Shown here: piece by piece, positions 9,969 to 17,358 of the stretch
Layout of the letters: each line of letters starts with the position of its first letter
Numbering within the stretch: position 1 is the first letter of the stretch
Origin: an uncultured Eubacteriales bacterium
GTDB lineage: Bacteria; Bacillota; Clostridia; Oscillospirales; CAG-272
Length of the DNA stretch: 64,000 nucleotides
Direction: 5' to 3'
NCBI GenBank assembly: GCA_934467415.1
Contig: CAKSLQ010000001.1
Location: 259,375 to 323,374 of the forward strand
Translations under genes and position numbers: made by a program
Notes under the pieces: generated by a model
Seen by the model: the letters and a program-made list of their open reading frames with translations, nothing else
Databases searched by the model: none
Told to the model about the DNA's origin: nothing

Positions 9969-9997
9969 TTGACAAGTGCCGCGGCACGTTGTATACT
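9969..9997 (+). promoter_or_regulatory. Sigma-A promoter of glnA with palindrome in the spacer
   Basis: TTGACA (9969-9974) and TATACT (9992-9997) are separated by 17 bases. The spacer holds the perfect 12-base palindrome GTGCCGCGGCAC (9976-9987), which stands out in an AT-rich stretch and could bind a regulator. Transcription should start near 10004, at the base of the hexaloop hairpin. Confidence 0.85.
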
Positions 9998-10003
9998 TTT
10001 AGG

Positions 10004-10021
10004 GTAAACAAGGATGTTTGC
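10004..10021 (+). promoter_or_regulatory. Hexaloop hairpin, candidate ANTAR site in the glnA leader
   Basis: Stem GTAAAC / GTTTGC (one G-U pair) with hexaloop AAGGAT, having A1 and G4. It shares the ACAAGG core with the two glnN leader hairpins. The loop and 3' strand are also the 5' arm of the terminator at 10010-10066. A second hexaloop hairpin, usual at ANTAR targets, was not found in this short leader. Confidence 0.72.
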
Positions 10022-10066
10022 TACCTTGGGGCGCTGCCCTTGTAGCAGGCATCCTTCTCTCTTTTT
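10010..10066 (+). terminator. Attenuator terminator in the glnA leader
   Basis: A 15-bp stem joins 10010-10024 (AAGGATGTTTGCTAC) with 10042-10056 (GTAGCAGGCATCCTT) through two G-U pairs. An inner GGGC-GCT-GCCC hairpin caps it, and the tail is CTCTCTTTTT. It ends about 25 bases before the glnA start and overlaps the hexaloop hairpin, so the two folds cannot coexist. Confidence 0.85.
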
Positions 10067-10091
10067 ATAAAAATGCACGGAGGGAAACGCT

Positions 10092-11309
10092 ATGATCTAC
10101 ACGGCACAAGAGGTATTCGACTTTGTGAAGGAAGAGGACGTCAAGTTCATCCGTCTTGCCTTCTGCGATACGCGCGGCAGGCAGAAGAACATCTCCATCC
10201 TGCCGAGCGAGCTGCACCGCGCCTTTGAGGACGGCATCTCCTTTGACGCCTCGGCCATCTGCGGCTTCGGCGGCGCGGAAAAGTCCGATCTTTTGCTGTT
10301 TCCCGATCCGTCCACGCTGAATGTACTTCCCTGGCGTCCCTCGCACGGCAAGGTCGTGCGCATGTTCTGCGACATCCGCCACCCGGACGGCACGCCGTTT
10401 GCCCGCGACACGCGCGCCATTCTGCGCCGCGCCGTTGCCGATGCAAAGGCGGCGGGCATCACGGTGCAGTTCGGCGCGGAAATTGAGTTCTATCTGTTCA
10501 AAACGGATGAAAACGGCGACCCGACGAAGATCCCGTTTGACCATGCGACCTATATGGACGTTGCGCCCGAAGACAAGGGCGAAAACGTGCGGCGCGAAAT
10601 CTGCCTGACTCTGCTTGACATGGGCATTCAGCCCGAAAGCTCGCATCACGAGGAAGGCCCCGGGCAAAACGAGATCGACTTCCGCTACAGCGACGCGATG
10701 CGCGCCGCCGACGATGCAATGAATTTCATCACGGTGGTCAAGGCGACCGCGACGCAGAACGGTCTGTACGCCGACTTCTCCCCGAAGCCGCTTGAAAACG
10801 AGAGCGGCAACGGACTGCACATCAACATGTCGGTGAAATGCGCCGACGGCACCGACCGCACCCCCGCCTTCATGGCAGGCATTCTCGCGCACATTCGCGA
10901 CCTCACCGCCTTCCTCAACCCGAGCGAGGCGTCCTACCGCCGTTTCGGCAAATGCAAGGCGCCGAAGTTTGTCACCTGGTCGCACGAAAACCGCTCGCAG
11001 CTGATCCGCATTCCCGCAGCAAAGGGCGAATACCGCCGCATCGAGCTGCGCTCGCCAGACCCGTCCGCCAACCCCTATCTTGCCTATGCACTGCTCATCT
11101 GGGCAGGGCTTGACGGCATTGCAAAGGACATGTGTCCCGCGCCCGCGGTCAACCTCAATCTGCTGACCGCACCTGAGAGCGAGACCCGCGAATTCGACAC
11201 GCTGCCGGGCAGCCTCGAAGAAGCCGTCGCGCTTGCCGGCGGCAGTGCGCTCGTGCGCCGCGTGCTCGGCGACGACGCCGCCGCATTTCTGACCGACGCG
11301 CGGAGGTAA
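10092..11309 (+). CDS. glnA: Glutamine synthetase, type I, short form
   Basis: 405 residues with the type I order: an N-terminal beta-grasp domain (FIRLAFCDTRGRQKN), PDPSTLNVLPW, GAEIEFYLF, SSHHEEGPGQNEIDF, NGLHINMS, and the substrate/ATP segment NRSQLIRIPAAKGEYRRIELRSPDPSANPYLA. No adenylylation loop is visible, as in alpha-type Gram-positive enzymes. It ends about 25-40 residues earlier than typical 440-residue enzymes. The missing part is the C-terminal tail, which in Bacillus GlnA takes part in feedback inhibition and regulator contact. The ATG follows GGAGGG. The leader contains an attenuator with a hexaloop hairpin, and the ANTAR gene starts five bases after the stop codon, so the pair is an operon. 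Confidence 0.95.
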   Translation: MIYTAQEVFDFVKEEDVKFIRLAFCDTRGRQKNISILPSELHRAFEDGISFDASAICGFGGAEKSDLLLFPDPSTLNVLPWRPSHGKVVRMFCDIRHPDGTPFARDTRAILRRAVADAKAAGITVQFGAEIEFYLFKTDENGDPTKIPFDHATYMDVAPEDKGENVRREICLTLLDMGIQPESSHHEEGPGQNEIDFRYSDAMRAADDAMNFITVVKATATQNGLYADFSPKPLENESGNGLHINMSVKCADGTDRTPAFMAGILAHIRDLTAFLNPSEASYRRFGKCKAPKFVTWSHENRSQLIRIPAAKGEYRRIELRSPDPSANPYLAYALLIWAGLDGIAKDMCPAPAVNLNLLTAPESETREFDTLPGSLEEAVALAGGSALVRRVLGDDAAAFLTDARR

Positions 11310-11314
11310 CGTCC

Positions 11315-11899
11315 ATGACGACACCCAAACCGCTCTGCCGGGTGCTGGTCGTTTCAAGCGGAAAGCAAGCGTATGACTATATCGCAGAGCTGCTGCCTTC
11401 CGGCGAATACGACCCGATCACGCATGTGACAAGCGCCGGAGAGGCCAAGCGTCTGCTCGTCGGCACCGACTATGACATTCTCATCATCAACACGCCGCTG
11501 CCGGACGAATTCGGCACGGAGCTTGCGCTCGACTGCGCCGTGGGGACGCGCGGTGTGCTTGTGCTCTGCAAAAGCGAACTGTACGAGCAGGTCTCCTACC
11601 GTCTGGAGGACAGCGGCATCCTGACGCTTCCGCGGCCGGTGACCCGCCAGACCTTTTATACCACGGTCAGGCTGCTGGCTGCCACCAACGCACGCCTTGC
11701 CAAAATGGAGAAGCAGAACCGCTCGCTGAAAGAGAAGATGGAGGACATCCGCGTGGTCAACCGCGCAAAATGGCTTCTGATCGAGCATCTTTCCATGCAT
11801 GAGCAGGAAGCGCACTACTATATCGAAAAGCAGGCCATGGACATGCGGCTGTCCCGCCGCGAGGTGGCGGAGCACATCATCCGCACCTACGACCAGTAA
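11315..11899 (+). CDS. ANTAR-domain antitermination regulator with degenerate receiver domain
   Basis: 194 residues. Residues 8-120 have a response-regulator receiver fold, but the acidic pocket is lost: VLVVSS replaces VLVVDD, the phospho-acceptor position is Asn59 (DILIINTPLP), and the switch lysine is Arg (TLPRPVT). A coiled coil spans about 124-148. The C-terminal ANTAR domain, about 137-190, carries NRAKWLLIEHLSMHEQEAHYYIEKQAMDMR in two conserved helices followed by SRREVAEHII. ANTAR proteins bind hexaloop RNA hairpins and prevent termination. Its place directly after glnA and the hairpins ahead of both synthetase genes make these its likely targets. It is comparable to NitR-type regulators downstream of clostridial glnA. 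Confidence 0.92.
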   Translation: MTTPKPLCRVLVVSSGKQAYDYIAELLPSGEYDPITHVTSAGEAKRLLVGTDYDILIINTPLPDEFGTELALDCAVGTRGVLVLCKSELYEQVSYRLEDSGILTLPRPVTRQTFYTTVRLLAATNARLAKMEKQNRSLKEKMEDIRVVNRAKWLLIEHLSMHEQEAHYYIEKQAMDMRLSRREVAEHIIRTYDQ

Positions 11900-11943
11900 C
11901 CAATCGAGGATAAATAAAATGTATATAGAAACGGGGAAATCCA

Positions 11944-13557
11944 ATGAAACAGACTAAGTATATTTTCGTGACCGGCGGCGTTGTCTCCGGCCTCGGCAAG
12001 GGCATCACCGCCGCCTCGCTCGGCCGTCTGCTGAAAGCGCGCGGCCTGAAGGTCGCCGCGCAGAAGCTCGACCCCTATATCAACGTTGACCCCGGCACGA
12101 TGAGCCCCTACCAGCACGGTGAGGTCTATGTCACCGAGGATGGCGCGGAGACCGACCTTGACCTCGGCCACTACGAGCGCTTCATCGACGAGGAGCTGAA
12201 CCGCTATTCCAACCTGACGACGGGCAAGGTCTACTGGAACGTCCTCAACAAGGAACGCCGCGGCGAATACCTCGGCTCGACCGTGCAGGTCATCCCGCAT
12301 ATCACCAACGAGATCAAAGAATTTGTCTATTCGGTCGGCAAGAAGACCGACGCGGATGTCGTCATCACCGAGATCGGCGGCACGATCGGCGACATCGAGT
12401 CGCAGCCGTTCCTCGAAGCGGTCAGACAGATCTCGCTCGAGGTCGGCCGCGAAAACAGTCTGTTCATTCATGTGACGCTGGTTCCCTTCCTCAGCGGCTC
12501 GGACGAGCACAAGTCAAAGCCCACGCAGCACTCGGTCAAGGAGCTGCAAGGCATGGGCATCAATCCGAACATCATCATTCTCCGTTGTGATGAGCCGCTC
12601 GAGCCCGAGATCTTCCGCAAGATCTCGATGTTCTGCAACGTCAAGCCGGACTGCGTGATCGAAAACATCACGCTGCCCGTGCTGTACGAAGCGCCCGTCA
12701 TGCTGGAAAAGAGCTGTTTCTCCGCCATCGTCTGCCGCGAGCTCGGCATCGACGCGCCCACGATTGATATGAGCGACTGGAACGAGATGCTCGACCGCAT
12801 TCACAACCGCCCGAAGACCGTGACGATCGGCCTCGTCGGCAAATATGTGCAGCTGCACGACGCCTACCTCTCGGTGGCGGAGGCGCTGCGCCACGCCGGC
12901 TATGTACACGGCTCGCACATCAAGATCAAATGGATCGACTCCGAGACCGTGACCGAAGACAACGTCGCCGAGATCCTCTCGGACTGCTCCGGCGTCATTG
13001 TGCCCGGCGGCTTCGGCAACCGCGGCATTGAGGGCAAGATCGTGACCGCACACTACTGCCGCACACACAACCTGCCATACCTCGGCATCTGCCTCGGCAT
13101 GCAGATCGCCGTCATCGAGTTTGCACGCAACGTCTGCGGCTGGAAGGACGCAAACTCGGGCGAATTTGATCCCGCGTCCGCGCACAAGGTCATCGACTTT
13201 CTGCCGGATCAGAACGATGAGGTTGCCAAGGGCGGTACCCTCCGCCTCGGCGCATATCCCTGCAAGGTCAGGACCGATACGCAGATGTACCGCACCTACG
13301 GCAAGACCGAGATCTCCGAGCGGCACCGCCATCGCTATGAGTTCAACAACGACTTCCGCGAAGCGCTCGCCGATGCCGGTCTCTGCATCAGCGGCACATC
13401 GCCGGACGGCTACATCGTCGAGACCGTTGAGATCCCCGAAAACGATTTCTTTATCGGCGTGCAGTTCCACCCCGAGTTCAAGAGCCGCCCCAACAAGGCG
13501 CACCCGCTCTTCCTCGGCCTTGTCGCCGCAGCCCTCGCAAAGAAAGAAAATCCGTAA
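11944..13557 (+). CDS. pyrG: CTP synthase
   Basis: 537 residues, standard length. It converts UTP to CTP using glutamine nitrogen and ATP. The N-terminal amidoligase domain begins FVTGGVVSGLGKGITAASLG and contains DPYINVDPGTMSP and EIGGTIGDIES. The C-terminal class I amidotransferase domain has GGFGNRG, the nucleophile Cys383 in LGICLGMQ, and His509/Glu511 in VQFHPEF. The gene starts 44 bases after the ANTAR gene in the same direction. It consumes glutamine, so read-through control with the glnA operon is possible, but this is inference. A strong terminator follows. Confidence 0.97.
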   Translation: MKQTKYIFVTGGVVSGLGKGITAASLGRLLKARGLKVAAQKLDPYINVDPGTMSPYQHGEVYVTEDGAETDLDLGHYERFIDEELNRYSNLTTGKVYWNVLNKERRGEYLGSTVQVIPHITNEIKEFVYSVGKKTDADVVITEIGGTIGDIESQPFLEAVRQISLEVGRENSLFIHVTLVPFLSGSDEHKSKPTQHSVKELQGMGINPNIIILRCDEPLEPEIFRKISMFCNVKPDCVIENITLPVLYEAPVMLEKSCFSAIVCRELGIDAPTIDMSDWNEMLDRIHNRPKTVTIGLVGKYVQLHDAYLSVAEALRHAGYVHGSHIKIKWIDSETVTEDNVAEILSDCSGVIVPGGFGNRGIEGKIVTAHYCRTHNLPYLGICLGMQIAVIEFARNVCGWKDANSGEFDPASAHKVIDFLPDQNDEVAKGGTLRLGAYPCKVRTDTQMYRTYGKTEISERHRHRYEFNNDFREALADAGLCISGTSPDGYIVETVEIPENDFFIGVQFHPEFKSRPNKAHPLFLGLVAAALAKKENP

Positions 13558-13558
13558 G

Positions 13559-13597
13559 AAAAAGCGCTGCACGGCGTTCGGCCGTGCAGCGCTTTTT
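13559..13597. terminator. Bidirectional terminator between pyrG and the HAD gene
   Basis: A perfect 17-bp inverted repeat, AAAAAGCGCTGCACGGC and its complement, around a five-base loop. T-runs on both strands serve pyrG (plus) and the HAD phosphatase (minus). Confidence 0.92.
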
Positions 13598-13600
13598 CGA

Positions 13601-14239
13601 TTAAAAGTCTGTCGGAATATCCGTATAATCCGCCGTCAGCCGCTCGACGATGCCGCGCAGCTTTTCCTGCTCCGGCTCGCTCGCGTCGTACACGCCGACC
13701 ACGCGAAAGCCTGCGTTCTTCGCCGTTTTTGCCGCGTGATACGCATCCTCAAACACGACGACATCGGATTTCGGCAGGCCGAGCAGGCGCAGCGCCGCCT
13801 CGTAGACCTCCGGGGTGTCCTTGCTCTTGCCGACATCCGCGCAGGTGACGATCCCGCAGAAGGCAGCGGCAATGCCGCAATGTGCAAGTCCCGCCTCCAC
13901 AAGCGTGCGATCGCCCGCCGTGGCAATGCAAGCCTTCACGCCTGCGCCGTGCAAACGCATAAGAAACGCCGGAATACCCGGTTTCGGCTCGGCACGGTTG
14001 GCATAATCCGCATGGACAAAGCGCACCGTATCGCGAACGATCTCGTCCACCGACTGCGGCAGATGATAAAGTTCCTTGAGATAGGCGGAGGCCACCGGCA
14101 GACTCATGCGCAGAATCGTCTGTCGCAGGCCGGGCGCGGGTTCTCTGCCCTGCTCTTTGAGCCGGCGATCCACCGCCGTATCCCAGATCCACATGGAGTC
14201 AAGCAGTGTGCCGTCAAAATCAAAAATCGCACCGCGCAT
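13601..14239 (-). CDS. HAD-family phosphatase, phosphoglucomutase-like subfamily
   Basis: 212 residues. HAD motifs are in order: I, FDFDGTLLDS (residues 6-15, nucleophile Asp and acid Asp); II, CIATAGDR; III, the lysine in GKSKDTPEVY; IV, VVVFEDAYHA. A helical cap lies between motifs I and II, as in beta-phosphoglucomutase-like and general sugar-phosphate phosphatases. The substrate cannot be told from sequence. It lies one base beyond the thiN stop on the same strand, so the two are cotranscribed, and it ends at the shared terminator with pyrG. Confidence 0.87.
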   Translation of the reverse strand: MRGAIFDFDGTLLDSMWIWDTAVDRRLKEQGREPAPGLRQTILRMSLPVASAYLKELYHLPQSVDEIVRDTVRFVHADYANRAEPKPGIPAFLMRLHGAGVKACIATAGDRTLVEAGLAHCGIAAAFCGIVTCADVGKSKDTPEVYEAALRLLGLPKSDVVVFEDAYHAAKTAKNAGFRVVGVYDASEPEQEKLRGIVERLTADYTDIPTDF

Positions 14240-14240
14240 A

Positions 14241-14879
14241 TCAGACCTCCCGCGAACCGCGCGCCATGCGCGAGCAGATCACGGCCAGCACGCCGCTCTC
14301 AAGCGCAATTTCGGCGTCGCCGCGCCATTCATTACTGACGCCGATCGGAAACGAGTTGGTGAGCGTCGCCTTCTCCAGCGGATATTTGACGCCGCGCACC
14401 GTCACGCCGCGGCATACATCCGTGAGCGACAGCAGCGAGAGCGAATAACCCGCTTTGGCGGGAAGGGTCAGGCTGCCGCTGCCGAAAATGTACAGAAGAT
14501 CGTTGTCATCCGCGATTTCCACGCGCGCGCCGTGCGCCGCGGCAAAGGTTGCCGCCTGCAAATTGCCGAGCATATGATCCAGTCTGCCGCCGAGCGCGCA
14601 GCAGAGGCGCAAATGCGTATACCCTTTTTCCACGGCATAGCGCACCGCCGCCATGGTGTCGGTATCGTCCTTTTCACGGGGGAGCTCCAGCACGGGAACA
14701 TCCGCATCGATCTTTTCGTCGAGCGAATCGAAGTCGCCGACGAACAGATCCGGCCGGATGCCCGCCTGCTTTGCATATTTGTAGCCCTTGTCGCAGGCGA
14801 TGACGAGCGCCGTATTGTCCTTGATGCCTGTAAGCGGTGAAAACGCGCCGCCCGACAGGATTGTACAAGATTTTTCCAT
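14241..14879 (-). CDS. thiN: Thiamine pyrophosphokinase
   Basis: 212 residues, the usual size. It transfers pyrophosphate from ATP to thiamine to give thiamine diphosphate. Diagnostic motifs are VIACDKGYKYA, the aspartate-rich VGDFDSLDEK (about 47-56), EKDDTDTMAAV and the ALGGRLDHMLGN segment, followed by the C-terminal thiamine-binding beta domain (GYSLSLLSLTD). The position next to rplS and the lepB cluster is common in Clostridia, where the gene often follows rpe and rsgA. A hairpin terminator separates it from rplS. Confidence 0.94.
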   Translation of the reverse strand: MEKSCTILSGGAFSPLTGIKDNTALVIACDKGYKYAKQAGIRPDLFVGDFDSLDEKIDADVPVLELPREKDDTDTMAAVRYAVEKGYTHLRLCCALGGRLDHMLGNLQAATFAAAHGARVEIADDNDLLYIFGSGSLTLPAKAGYSLSLLSLTDVCRGVTVRGVKYPLEKATLTNSFPIGVSNEWRGDAEIALESGVLAVICSRMARGSREV

Positions 14880-14903
14880 GTCTGCCTCTTTCTTTGTAAA
14901 GAG

Positions 14904-14931
14904 AAAAGCCGCAGCATAGCTCCGGCTTTTT
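14904..14931 (-). terminator. Terminator after rplS
   Basis: On the minus strand AAAAGCCG and CGGCTTTT pair around an 11-base loop, followed by TTTTCTCTTT. It lies between the rplS stop and the thiN start. Confidence 0.7.
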
Positions 14932-14947
14932 CGTCTTTTCTGTAAGC

Positions 14948-15295
14948 TCAGTTGTCGATCTTTTCCTTGACCTTTGCGCTCTTGCCAACGCGGTCACGGA
15001 TGTAGTAGAGCTTCGCACGGCGAACCTTACCGGTTCTGACCAGCTCGACCTTAACGACGTTGGGGGAATGGAGCGGGAACGTCTTCTCAACGCCGCAGCC
15101 ATACGCAACACGTCTTACCGTGAAGGTCTCCGAGATACCACCGCCGTTCTTCGCAATCACGGTACCCTCGAAGATCTGGATTCTTTCCCGCGCGCCCTCT
15201 TTGATCCGGTTGTGGACCTTGACGGTGCTACCGACCAGAATGACCGGGGGATTCTCCTTAATCTGCTCACTTACAAAAGCCTGAATCTTATCCAT
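14948..15295 (-). CDS. rplS: 50S ribosomal protein L19
   Basis: 115 residues from the ATG at 15295, which has the ribosome-binding site AAGGAGGAG nine bases upstream; a start seven codons earlier would place that site inside the gene. L19 features are PGSTV-like VGSTVKVHNRIKEG, RIQIFEGTVIAKNGGGI, ETFTVRR, GVEKTFPLHSP and the basic RRAKLYYIRDRVGKSAKVKE tail. It lies at the 30S-50S interface. In many Firmicutes rplS leads directly into lepB-rbgA-rnhB. Here it is divergent from that cluster and separated by a phosphoglycerate-mutase-like gene. Confidence 0.97.
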   Translation of the reverse strand: MDKIQAFVSEQIKENPPVILVGSTVKVHNRIKEGARERIQIFEGTVIAKNGGGISETFTVRRVAYGCGVEKTFPLHSPNVVKVELVRTGKVRRAKLYYIRDRVGKSAKVKEKIDN

Positions 15296-15380
15296 CTTCG
15301 GCTCCTCCTTATACAACGAACATTCGTGCAGAGCATTGCAGAGGACTGTTCTGAATCATGTGCATACGCACAACGTGTAG

Positions 15381-15409
15381 ATTATACCATGCAAAACGCA
15401 CATTTGCAA
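15381..15409 (-). promoter_or_regulatory. Sigma-A promoter of rplS
   Basis: On the minus strand TTGCAA (15404-15409), a 17-base spacer and TATAAT (15381-15386). The leader to the rplS ATG is about 80 bases long; a ribosomal-protein leader structure is possible but was not recognised. Confidence 0.8.
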
Positions 15410-15463
15410 GCCTTTTTGCAAAATTTTTATAACTTTTTTCGCGGAAAAATCCGTATCGTATGC

Positions 15464-15492
15464 TTGTATATAAGCCTGTTCTATGGTATAAT
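15464..15492 (+). promoter_or_regulatory. Sigma-A promoter of the phosphoglycerate-mutase-like/lepB operon
   Basis: TTGTAT (15464-15469), a 17-base spacer and TATAAT (15487-15492), about 50 bases ahead of the ATG at 15544. It fires away from the rplS promoter. Confidence 0.75.
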
Positions 15493-15543
15493 ATTATGAA
15501 TATTTTTTTCATTTCAATATTTTCTGCAAAGGAAGAATGCTCA

Positions 15544-16752
15544 ATGAAATATTTTGTTCTGGTCTGCGACGGCATGGCCGACCGCCCCATCCCGGCGCTC
15601 GGCGGCAAAACGCCGATGGAAGCCGCCGTCAAGCCCATGATGGATGCCCTCGCGGCAAAATCGCTCTGCGGCACGGTCTCCAATGTCCCCGAGGGCATGG
15701 TGCCCGAGAGTGACACGGCCAACCTCGCCATTCTCTCCTACGACCCGAAGCTCTATTCCAAGGGGCGCTCGCCGCTGGAAGCCATGAGCATGGGGCTGAC
15801 CATGCAGCCGGACGAAACGGCCTATCGCTGCAATGTGGTCACGCTCAGCGAGGACGGCGACTACGACGACAAGATCATGATCGACCACAGTGCCGACGAG
15901 ATCTCGACCGCCGAGGCGGACGAGCTGATCCGCACGCTTGAGGCAAAGCTCGGCAGCGACATGCGCCACTTCTACACCGGCGTGTCCTACCGGCACTGCC
16001 TGCTCTGGAAAAACGGCGACGAAACCTACGACTTTGCACGGCCGCACGACATCATCGGCAAGCACATCGGCCCCTATCTGCCGTCCGGTGACCGAGGCAA
16101 GCCCTTCTACGATCTGATGCGGGCAAGCTATGACATTCTGAAGGACCACCCCGTCAACGTCGCACGGCGGAACGCGGGCAAGCATCCCGCCAATTCCGCA
16201 TGGCTCTGGAGCCCCGGCAAGAAGCCGGCGCTCCCCTCCTTTGCAGACAAATGGGGGCTGCGCGGCGCGGTCATCTCCGCGGTCGATCTCATTAAGGGCA
16301 TCGGCATCTGCGCGGGCATGACCTCCATCGACGTCGAGGGCGCGACCGGCAACGTACACACCAACTACCGCGGAAAAGCCGACGCGGCAATCGAAGCCTT
16401 CCGGGACGGCTATGACTTCGTTTTCGTCCATGTGGAGGGCCCGGACGAGTGCGGACACCGCGCCGAGATTGACAACAAGGTGCTCGCCATCGAAAAGATT
16501 GACGCGATTATCTTAAAGTCGGTCTACGACTATCTGGCAGGCTCGGGCGATGACTTCAAGATCTATCTGCTGCCCGATCATCCGACGCCGATCGAGCTGC
16601 GCACGCACAGCATGGAGCCCGTGCCGTTCTTCCTCTACGACAGCACGAAGGCACAGCGCGGCGTGACCCCGTTCACCGAAAAGACGGCGGAGGCGACGAA
16701 GCTCTATTACCCGGACGGCAGCGGGCTGCTCCGACACATCATCACAAAATAA
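15544..16752 (+). CDS. Cofactor-independent phosphoglycerate mutase-like protein (possible homoserine kinase)
   Basis: 402 residues from the ATG at 15544 with AGGAAG upstream. It belongs to the alkaline-phosphatase superfamily branch of archaeal-type ApgM proteins. Metal-site motifs are VLVCDGMADRP near the N-terminus, PESDTANLAIL, VHVEGPDECGH and LPDHPTPIELRTHS. Members in bacteria have been proposed to act as homoserine kinase where thrB is missing (the TIGR02535-type assignment). Threonine synthase is encoded 3.5 kb downstream on the same strand, which fits that idea but does not prove it. lepB follows after 15 bases. Phosphoglycerate mutase activity remains the alternative. Confidence 0.85.
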   Translation: MKYFVLVCDGMADRPIPALGGKTPMEAAVKPMMDALAAKSLCGTVSNVPEGMVPESDTANLAILSYDPKLYSKGRSPLEAMSMGLTMQPDETAYRCNVVTLSEDGDYDDKIMIDHSADEISTAEADELIRTLEAKLGSDMRHFYTGVSYRHCLLWKNGDETYDFARPHDIIGKHIGPYLPSGDRGKPFYDLMRASYDILKDHPVNVARRNAGKHPANSAWLWSPGKKPALPSFADKWGLRGAVISAVDLIKGIGICAGMTSIDVEGATGNVHTNYRGKADAAIEAFRDGYDFVFVHVEGPDECGHRAEIDNKVLAIEKIDAIILKSVYDYLAGSGDDFKIYLLPDHPTPIELRTHSMEPVPFFLYDSTKAQRGVTPFTEKTAEATKLYYPDGSGLLRHIITK

Positions 16753-16767
16753 AGGCAGGCGTAAACA

Positions 16768-17358
16768 ATGGCAAAGCAGAAACCGAAGGCAAAAGAGGCG
16801 GCGGCCAAGCAGTCCGCCGAGGCGAACCTTTTTGAATGGGTCGAGATGGTCGTCCTTTCGGCATGCCTCATCCTGCTGATCTTTACCTTTATCGCGCGCC
16901 CCGCGCGCGTAGACGGCAACTCCATGCAGGAGACCCTGCACAACGGCGAGATGCTGCTGATCTCGGGCATCGGCTATGCGCCGAAGCGCGGGGATATTCT
17001 CGTGTTTCAGAAGATCAATTCCACACATCCGGACCCGATCGTCAAGCGCGTGATCGCCACCGAGGGCGAGACCGTGGACATTGACTTTGACACCTGGACG
17101 GTCACGATCACGGACGCGGCGGGCAACGCGCAGATTCTGGACGAAAGCTACCGCAAGCTGGCGACCGACGCGCGCGTGACCGGCGACCTGGAATACCCGG
17201 TGAAGGTCGGAGAAGGTCAGCTTTTCGTGATGGGCGACAACCGCAATCATTCGCTGGACAGCCGCTCCTCGCTGATCGGCCTCGTGGATGAAAACGAAGT
17301 GCTCGGCAAGGTGCTCTTCCGCTTCTTCCCCTTCAACAAGATCGGGACGGTGCGCTGA
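16768..17358 (+). CDS. lepB: Signal peptidase I
   Basis: 196 residues. A Lys/Ala-rich cytoplasmic N-terminus (1-20) precedes one transmembrane segment (about 25-43). Catalytic Ser52 sits in GNSMQETL and the Lys93 base in PIVKRVIATEG. The late box GDNRNHSLDSR begins at 156. The enzyme removes signal peptides from secreted proteins at the outer face of the membrane. It lies inside the cluster lepB-rbgA-rnhB-yraN and its stop touches the rbgA start, so the genes are cotranscribed. Confidence 0.95.
   Translation: MAKQKPKAKEAAAKQSAEANLFEWVEMVVLSACLILLIFTFIARPARVDGNSMQETLHNGEMLLISGIGYAPKRGDILVFQKINSTHPDPIVKRVIATEGETVDIDFDTWTVTITDAAGNAQILDESYRKLATDARVTGDLEYPVKVGEGQLFVMGDNRNHSLDSRSSLIGLVDENEVLGKVLFRFFPFNKIGTVR

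Noticed and set aside
10065..11357. Minus-strand open frame opposite glnA
   Set aside because: It mirrors conserved glnA codons, has no recognisable domain, and spans the glnA stop and the ANTAR start without a ribosome-binding site.
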